This document shows, in pieces, positions 27,932-35,095 of a stretch of DNA of 35,095 nt. The notes beneath the pieces are model-generated. The model searched no databases, was not told where the DNA came from, and saw only the letters and a program-made list of their open reading frames with translations. Source of the stretch: Lineus longissimus (taxonomy: Eukaryota; Nemertea; Pilidiophora; Heteronemertea; Lineidae); contig NW_027020279.1 of assembly GCF_910592395.1 (NCBI RefSeq), forward strand, positions 1 to 35,095. Reading direction: 5' to 3'. The position numbers and the translations under genes are program-made. The first letter of the stretch is position 1. Each line of letters starts with the position of its first letter.

Positions 27932-28855
27932 CGCTTTAAGATGCCTTCGCAGTTTATAAATCCAAGCGATCTACTGGTTTCACCAGTCCGGTTGATCTCC
28001 TTATGTCTCAATCGGTCACCTGTAGCTGATTACAGTTAGGCATCAGTCACTTGAGGCTGATTTATACCGTTGGGCATGATTGTCTCTTAGACTTCTACGG
28101 TTTCTGCGTAGATCTTACATTATTGTTATCAGTTATCAATTATAACCCCAAATCTTATTCATAATAACATTCATTAACCCTCTCCATTTGAACCATTCGG
28201 TTGCTTTTAGTCCCAGTGATTCAAAAGGTATCACTGTTTTGTCTGGTTGTAGCAAATCTGAAATATAATTTATCCCTACTTCCTTCCAATGTTTATAAAA
28301 GATCATTCTTTGATTAATTTTGATTAATTTATTGTACCATAAATTTAAATTTCCTTCCAATGTTTATAAAAGATCATTCTTTGATTAATTTTGATTAATT
28401 TATTGTACCATAAATATGTTTTTCCCGAGCCACGTTCTTGCAGGCGCCGCCTCCTTTGCCTTAGTGAGCCAATCATATAACATCTTATATTGTAGCTTGT
28501 GATGTATGTTTTACCAGACTATTATGTGGAAGTATTGTCCTTTGCTGGATTGGGGGTTCGGTTCACTTGAATAAGACAGATGTAAACAATGCAAGTTTGA
28601 TAAAAGAGGCAATTACACTGTTAACCCATTGACATGAAGGTGGCAGCACCATACTGTAGTGACTCTTAAAGGGGCAATAGGGATTACACTACATCTCCCT
28701 TTCTAAATTGTCTATGTTATTTCTGAACTTAGAACTGAACGTTTGTGCACTTTGATGTGGCTTGAAACACGTTGAAAAGAAAAGTCTGACTTATCTTAGA
28801 CATCTGAACATGATACATGAAAGTCCATACTTTTAGTTAAACCAGAAATACTAAA
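27932..28855. repeat. Repeat R within the second duplication copy
   Basis: Same as 22916-23839. Includes the LINE-like fragment at 28136-28360 (minus). Confidence 0.85.
28136..28360 (-). pseudogene. LINE RT C-terminal-like fragment within R (duplicate)
   Basis: Identical to 23120-23344; present because of the tandem duplication. Confidence 0.45.
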
Positions 28856-30461
28856 GGGCATGTACACTATCCAGATTAGGTGACATAGGTTTTACCAAGT
28901 AATTTTTGAACTACTTGGATGAGGTTTATAAAGATAAAAATGGATGTGGATGGTAGAATATAGCTAATAGAACATTGTAGGACATTAAAAAAATACATGT
29001 TTTCTAATTAGGATGCTTTTATTGGAGAAACGGTAGCAGAAATATAACATGTTGAAATCGTAGCAAATAATGAAAATTGAATTTTAGCTAGGCCTATAGA
29101 ATACCACCAGTAAAGTTGATCTACATAAAAACATCATCGAAAATCACCCCTTTTCACATCAAAATAATGAAAATGGTACGAAAATAGAAAACTTGTCATT
29201 TTTTGAGAAACTAGACCTGCCACTTGAACATCATTGAACCCAATGGTTTTATTACATAATACTGATAGATTTATGTTTCAGGTTTGTCTCTTTAAAATTG
29301 TTGTTGTGGTTTTGATTGTACTCAAAATGCCAAAGTAATAGTTTGAATGATCTAGGAATAGGCCTATTATGACACAAACCCCAAAGATTGGATGATGTAT
29401 TAAACGGGGGCACTGTAATACACAGAACTTCTTCATACACAGTTGTACTCTTGGACATGGTGGTGGACGAATGGTGTGTCTTGGCACGGTGTGTTCACCA
29501 TGGCTGACATACGACCCGACTCACGGCCGTTACCTAGGTAATTTTTACTTGTGGACAAATCCCTCGGTCTTGTTACTATGAATAGCCTGCCGACCACCGC
29601 GCCAACGGCGGGTTGAGTAACCAAAGTGGCTTGGTATTTAATAAGGAATACGACCAGGAGACCCGGGCTCGCGATTTTCCACGTTCATCCTTAAACACGA
29701 AAGGTATGTCTTAGTATATGATGATGCATATTCTTATGTCTCATGCATTATTTCCTCACTTTAAAGCGTTTTATCGACGCAAAACAATTTAAACAGATAA
29801 TATCATTCTCAGTGCGATGGCGGCGGGGGGAGAACAACAGTCGCCCTGTACAAAATGTACAGTGAATGTATACGTCGGTAATAGCGCACACTCCCGTTGC
29901 TGTCCAAGCCGAACACCAGCTCCTGGTTATACCACCTGGTCACATGTACTGAATCAGATGTTGGGGTTAACCCTCCAACACCTGTCTGGTTGTTCCAAAG
30001 AAGTCAGCTGGAAATCAAAAGATAGGGAACTAACTACAGTTGAAATAGGCTTATTGATATTTATTGATTAACTTGAGAATCAAATTACTTTAGTAACCAC
30101 AACAACTACGGTTTCTTGACTTTGCCTTCGAATTAATTTCACAGTACTAGCAAATGAAGAACTATGTCAGCTACAGTTCTCTCTTCACATGGGTACATGT
30201 GACCCTTAGGCACAAGTGGCTGTGTGAATTGAGAACTATGCTGATATTGTTCTGCGTTATGCCAGTACTGGTGAATTTACTGCAAAGGGTCGGCCCAGAA
30301 TCACCCCTCATCTCAACTCTGATGGCTTTTTGTCCAAACAAAGAATTAATTCATGTTTTTTTCCACATTGGTACCACCATGTGCATGGATGACAACTACC
30401 TATATGGGACAGTACTTATTGTTACACTGTAAATATAGCATTGTCTTGCCTCAGTTATGTT
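28856..30461. other. AT-rich start and CpG-rich promoter-like region, second copy
   Basis: Repeat of 23840-25445. Here the CpG-rich part (29496-29916) and candidate donor at 29703/29704 are followed by the acceptor at 30485, so a transcript with a non-coding first exon joined to 30486 is plausible. ORF 29817-30071 repeats 24801-25055. Confidence 0.45.
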
Positions 30462-30501
30462 CTTCAACTGTATTTTCTTTTTCAGTATCATTATCATCAA
30501 C

Positions 30502-30861
30502 ATGGCAAGTCCAGTAATAATAGATCTGACAGTGTCCACGGAGTCATCAGACTCAATGTCTGACTCAATGATCAACCCAAAGCGCAGAAAGAAACTTGTC
30601 CACCGCCGGAAGTCAACGCCGAGTCCTAAGACAGTGGAGAAGACCAGTTCCACATGTGCAAGTCAGACTGTCATGACTTGGCCCCTCAAGAGTGTTTCAA
30701 GAGCAGTGAGAGACCACTGGATTGAGCTGCATCTTGCATGCCATGGAAGGTTCAAGGACGTGGTTGAAATTCCACCATCAACCAAGGCAACACAGTCACC
30801 TTGGACAGGAGACATGTGTCTCGAACTGGACACTGCTGTAAATTTCTATCCTGGCAATTAA
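30502..30861 (+). CDS. Small nuclear-type protein with SUMO-interaction-like motif
   Basis: 119 codons from the ATG at 30502 (acATGGCA); the frame is open upstream to 30457, but that part is pyrimidine-tract intron before the acceptor tttttcag at 30485. The start MASPVIIDLTVSTESSDS fits a SUMO-interaction motif: a hydrophobic V-I-I-D-L core followed by Ser/Asp. Then come PKRRKK and HRRK, likely nuclear signals, and a stretch KSVSRAVRDHWIELHLACHG that could fold. Not recognised as a family. It may be an exon of a longer gene or a complete short gene. It converges with the 931-aa gene on minus. Confidence 0.45.
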   Translation: MASPVIIDLTVSTESSDSMSDSMINPKRRKKLVHRRKSTPSPKTVEKTSSTCASQTVMTWPLKSVSRAVRDHWIELHLACHGRFKDVVEIPPSTKATQSPWTGDMCLELDTAVNFYPGN

Positions 30862-31474
30862 TATCTAAAGAAAACCTAAATCTTGCCTTAGTCATTCTGA
30901 TAGCAATGCATGTACAATACGTGATCCAAAAAGTTTGCAACCCACTGCATAGTTCATCAAATTGTATTTGCAGAATGTTCAAATGAAACCTAGGAGTATT
31001 ATCAAATTATGTTTTGTGTTGCAAGCATTTTAGGTCAACTGAGAAGGCTGCTATGTGGAAGTCAGTAAGGGAGCGTAGCAAAAATATGTACGTCAAAAAG
31101 AAACTAACTTGTTTAGTTTCTCTCCAGGCCCCCCCCCCCCCTCTGAGAAACTAAATTTTGGGTGAATTTTGACGTTCATATTCACACATAATTAACACAG
31201 GGAGTAAGGCAAACAATCCCTATTTAGACCCATCCCCATCATGACTAGGAGTCAGTAGACTTTTAGATCCATGCCCATCAAGACTAGGCAGTCAGAAGTT
31301 GATTTTTTTAATGTGTCCAAAAATTTTTCAGAGAAACGAAATGACCCTTTGACCCCCTCCCCCCAAACGAAAAATTTCATTTTTTATTGACGTGTTTCAT
31401 TTCTGCTACTGTCCCTAAGCTCCCTGTAATTATCAGATTCGTTGCAAAACCCATCCTTATTAAGGTTGGGCGGC
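30862..31474. other. Intergenic, between converging genes, with C-rich repeats
   Basis: Contains a 13-C run (31129-31141) flanked by the inverted arms tttagtttctc and gagaaactaaa. A degenerate second version lies near 31331-31380, and a loose duplication (tagacccatccccatcatgactagg / tagatccatgcccatcaagactagg) at 31225-31290. A polyA signal for the minus gene lies at 31383-31388. No gene. Confidence 0.5.
31383..31388 (-). terminator. PolyA signal of the 931-aa gene
   Basis: AATAAA on minus, 87 bp after the stop at 31475-31477. Confidence 0.55.
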
Positions 31475-34287
31475 TTAGCATTTCTGACAATACCTGCCAC
31501 CACACCAAGAAACAGAACACTTTCTTTTCTTAGTTGGGGATATGTTATCCTTGGATGTGGTTGAACGAATGTCGTGTTCCCTGAAAATCAAAGACGCCTT
31601 CTGTGTTTTGCAACGAATCTGACAGAACTGGCGACACTTATCATTCATGAGTTTGTGAATGGACTCGAATCCTGACTCTGTGAACATGCCTACTGACCTC
31701 CATTTAACTGCAAACTGAGGTACATGAAAGATAAGGATGTGCAATTTAGGGGTAACTGTTTGGTCAGGGAATAGCCGGGGATAAAGGGAACCCAAGTCCC
31801 AGCAAAGGGAGCACAGACATTCTATTTCTGTCTGTGTAAGAAAAGTAGACTTGAAAAGCAGTGGGTGAATTTTACTCAAAACCTCAAGGATGCAATAGAA
31901 CTTATCCTGTTGAGATGGGTGGTTCTGAAATGCACTCACAAGGATTTTGGGGTTATTTCTTTCTGCTGAAATGGTCAACATCTTATGGACATGGTTACCG
32001 ACAAAGCATTGTGAGTGATAGGCTTGCTTGTCAACGCCTATACTTTTCAGGCTGCATTCCAGGGAGGAAGAAATTGGTCCCATCTCACCTAGAATGGTGG
32101 ACCGTTTGGCTGATAGGGTAGCTTGCAAGAAGTCCAAATGATTAGAAGCGGTGGCGAGTTCCTCCTCAGACTGTGAAATAATAGATGCCAGATGTGTGGA
32201 CATGTCTAACCCATTGGTATCTGATAGACACATGGGACAACTGTAGGGATCACCATCCTTAAGAACTGATGAATCAGTAATACCCAGGCAAATCTGATGA
32301 TACCATCGCTGACATACATCACAAGAGGTCCACTGAATGCCACTCTCTTCAGCTGATGTCATCACTTTGGCTGATTTGGTGTGGATTATGCAAAAGGTCG
32401 CAGCACATTTGGCCTCTACACCTGCCCTTCTTCTAGGCTGCTTTGTCTGCTGGACTTCATTAAATCCCTTCACAACAGACTTTTCATTTTGAACACAGAC
32501 CTGTAGAGCAGACACAACATCTTTTTGATGTTCCACAGACTTTGTCAACTGTATCCAACACTCCTCAGCACTTTCATTTCCAGAGGTTTGGTCAAGGGAC
32601 TTGGCAGTTAGTTCCATCTTTTTGTACAAGTCTTGAACAACCCCAAGGTAAATGTGCAAAGGAAGGGGTGCAACTTGGTCAATTGGGACCGGAAAAAGAG
32701 CATCAGCATATATGCTGTGGTGATCCTTTGCATTTACCTTGGGGTCGCCCGGTCTTGCCAGACACTGTGCCAAGTCATCCCTGACCATCTCTAGTGTGCG
32801 AGGAGTGAAGGCACAGCTATCATTATCCACAAATTCCCCTGTGGCCTCATTACGAACTTTTGGGGAATGGGTCAACCCGTTAGTGATACGCAAGTTGGCA
32901 AGGGGCACCAAACAAAACAAGCAAGGGAACTTGGCATTAGCTCCCATGTGCCCGAAAATACTACATAGGAATTTATAGTCACCAACGACAAATTTTCTGA
33001 CGTTTTTGAATTCACCCTGTGCAGTCTGAACATTTTCCAGGTGGGCAAATTGGGTGGTATAAAGGGAGAACATCTGCCACAGATTAGTGGCATAATCTGT
33101 GGCTTCAAAAAATGAAACTATCTGGGTTCTTTCAGCGCTATTGCCTTCCTTGAGATTGGCAATCTGAAAGCATAGTTTTGTGGATGTACCCCCTTTATCA
33201 CCACCTAATTTAATCCACACCTCATTCTGAAAATGTTCAGACTCCACAAAGTTACCCATCCCCTCCTGAAGCGTATAAAAATCTTGAACCACTTTGCCCA
33301 TGTCCTTGACACGGACAAATGCAACATTTTCTTGTGTGGGACTGTTCTTGTCCTTTCTCAACTTGGCCAAGCCAACCTCAACCTCAGTTTCTGCAAGGTA
33401 ACGATTGTCAACTTCTCTTCTCACCAAGGCTTCAGGGGCCAGTATATTATACCCATGCTTTTCAAGAAAAGCCCGTAAACACCGCAACTTGTGATAGGGC
33501 AGGTTTAATAGCAGCTTCAGGTCCAGGGTACTCTCCACAGACAACTGCGAATGGAACGAAATCTCAGCTTCCTGAAAAGCTTGCAAGCTAATCTCAGGAT
33601 GGTCCTTCATCAACTGCCCTAGTACCTTCACCAAGTCTTCATCACTGGGGGAAACACCCTCCTTGGCACCAGCAAGCACCCTCAGAACTTCATGAAGCAT
33701 GTCGGAGCGCTTTTTGAGGCTCTGAAGATGCTGAAGTTTAGAGGCCTCTTGCCTGTAAATGGGTATTTCAACCAGTGATGAAGACTTGCCTTTGAAACCA
33801 GGACAGCGGCAGAAAAGAAATGGAGGACTCCTGAGTGTAACTTCAAGCAGTTCAGGTTGCTGAGATGGCGCCGATGTTTGTGGAGAATCACCTGCATCTG
33901 AAGCGGCCAAGTTAGACAATCTAGCAATTTCTGCCTTTTGCAGGGAATTGGCTGTTTGAAGTTGCTTTATTCTGGCCTCAAAGGCCTTTCTTTGAATGTC
34001 AAGTTCTTGACGTAATCTTTCGATTTCAGCGTCCTTTAGTGCCATCGCATCTTTCAATTCGACAACAAGAACACCAAGGTCCTCCCCAATTTGACTTTGA
34101 TGGAGGAGCCGGGCCTCAAACTCTGGACACGCCTCTAGATCCCTGGAGTGCTGTTCTTGTAAGAAGAGAATAAGCTGATGATCTTCCAGGGTTGTATCTG
34201 TTTGTTTGCTGAGGTCTTGAACACATTCGTCATAAGACAACTTTAACGTGTTATAACTCGCAGTGGCCACAACAAAATGTAAATCAT
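31475..34287 (-). CDS. PHD-finger transposase-like protein, last exon, 931 residues from the first start-like codon
   Basis: A single long frame. The exon begins at 34287 after a strong acceptor (ctctgcttacag); counting from the GTG at 34270 there are 931 residues. Residues ~60-125 are a coiled coil (AEIERLRQELDIQRKAFEAR). A core has VWIKLGGDKGG (D358), FVVGDYKFLCSIFGHMGAN (D431), a CLFC pair at 450/453 and LPLHIYLGVVQDLY (537-549). Near the end are TPKLHILIFHVPQFAVKW and FTESGFESIHKLMN (E865, E869). The pattern matches a multi-copy, unclassified transposase-like animal family I recall, with D358, D431 and E869 as candidate RNase H-like residues. A PHD-type zinc finger lies at C622/C627, C650/C653, H658/C661, C678/C681. 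No stop or frameshift. The 5' exon is missing: R begins 23 bp beyond the acceptor. A host gene derived from a transposon is possible. Confidence 0.7.
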
Positions 34288-34310
34288 CTGTAAGCAGAGG
34301 AAAGGAGCAT

Positions 34311-35095
34311 TAGGGATTACACTACATCTCCCTTTCTAAATTGTCTATGTTATTTCCGAACTTAGAACTGAACGTTCGTGCACTTTGATGTGGCTTGAAA
34401 CACGTTGAAAAGGAAAGTCTGACTTATCTTAGACATCTGAACATGATACATGAAAGTCCATACTTTTAGTTTAAACCAGAAATACTAAATTTAGGACATA
34501 ACCTGGACATGCGTCATAGAGGTTACATAACGCTGCGCAACCTGAAATTTGGTTGATGGAAATATAGCGTCCAAGGCTTTAAGATACCTTCGCAGTTGAT
34601 GTATGCAAGCGATCTATTGGTATCACCATTCCGGTTGATCTCCTAATGTCGCTATCGGTCGCCTGTAGCTGATTACAGGTAGGCATCAGTCACTTGAGGC
34701 TGATTTATACCGTTGGGCATGATTGTCTCTTAGACTTCTATGGTTTCTGCGTAGATCTTACAATATTGTTATCAGTGTTAAAATTATAATCCCAAATCTT
34801 ATTAATAATAACATCCATTAACCCTCTCCATTTGAACCATTCGGTTGCTTTTAGTCCCAGTGATTCAAAGGTATCACTGTTTTGTCTGGTCTTAGTAAAT
34901 CTGAAATATAATTTATCCCTACTTCCTTCCAATGTTTATAAAAGATCATTCCTTGATTAATTTTGATTAATTTATTGTACCATAAATTTCCTTCCAATGT
35001 TTATAAAAGATCATTCTTTGATTAATTTTGACTTATTGTACCATAAATATGTGTTTCCCGAGCCACGTGCTTGCAGGCGCCGCCTTCTTTGCCTT
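34311..35095. repeat. Repeat R at the right flank
   Basis: R resumes at tagggattacactac and runs through the Harbinger 2 empty site (atatagcgtccaaggctttaag, 34562-34583) to the window end inside the part equal to about 330 in the first copy. The first 179 bp (34311-34489) repeat 23662-23839, so the 10.5-kb block between is flanked by direct copies of the same R part. Confidence 0.85.
34738..34932 (-). pseudogene. LINE RT C-terminal-like fragment within R (right copy)
   Basis: 64 codons with the KATEWFKWRGLMDVIINKIW part kept; the upstream part is out of frame because of a single-base deletion near 34868. The same fragment as 20-238, further decayed. Confidence 0.4.

Larger units (their letters stand above)
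25456..30461. repeat. 5006-bp segment, second copy of the tandem duplication
   Basis: Same as 20440-25445. It contains a Harbinger 2 copy lacking its left end and transposase exon 1, an R segment and the CpG-rich block. To the right the sequence continues naturally (cttcaactgtattttcttttt...) into the next exon. Confidence 0.93.

Noticed and set aside
23840-34310. Helitron identity for the inserted block (hairpin near its left edge)
   Set aside because: No CTRR end, no TC start at the other edge and no Rep/helicase gene.

Overview
The window is repeat-rich animal DNA. Genes carry spliceosomal introns with GT/AG ends, CpG-rich and AT-rich tracts alternate, and nearly all recognisable coding capacity belongs to transposable elements: a BEL/Pao retrotransposon, two PIF/Harbinger-type DNA transposons, an unassigned large TIR transposon, and a PHD-containing transposase-like gene. 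Frequent taggccta-like words and these TE families suggest a marine invertebrate, perhaps a non-vertebrate deuterostome; this is an impression only. I see no ordinary host gene I can name, no bacterial-type operon and no CRISPR.

Layout. The substrate is a roughly 1 kb repeat, called R here. It appears at 1-523, 19599-19867, 22916-23839, 27932-28855 and 34311-35095, apparently as a tandem array, and holds a short antisense piece like the C-terminal end of a LINE reverse transcriptase. A 19 kb TIR element (524-19598) sits in R, and uninterrupted R copies at 23640 and 28656 show the empty site. It is a three-level nest. The outer element carries a decayed minus-strand gene (16193-18041). A Harbinger-like element with 28-bp TIRs (707-15464) is inside the outer element. 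A BEL retrotransposon (2228-10656, 5-bp target duplication, LTRs nearly identical) is inside the intron of the Harbinger-like transposase gene.

Next to it a second Harbinger (19871-22912) has a transposase gene and a MADF-domain gene on opposite strands that interlock: the last exon of each lies in the intron of the other. The transposase has an in-frame TAG. A 5006-bp segment (20440-25445), starting in the last 18 bp of transposase exon 1, is repeated in tandem at 25456-30461 after a 10-bp filler, with every open frame in it identical. This is either a very recent duplication or an assembly artefact.

The right part (23840-34310, including the second copy) holds a CpG-rich putative promoter, a small ORF with a SUMO-interaction-like motif and an NLS, and an intact 931-aa minus-strand ORF. 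That ORF has an N-terminal coiled coil, candidate RNase H-like acidic residues and a PHD-type zinc finger between the second and third acidic positions. This block is flanked on both sides by the same ~178 bp of R.

The most unusual items are the interlocked transposase/MADF pair, the PHD-bearing transposase-like protein, the three-level nest with a readable insertion order, and a set of about ten GGT(A/C)ACGTAAATTA motifs found only in the outer element. Family assignments come from motif recognition by eye without database searches.
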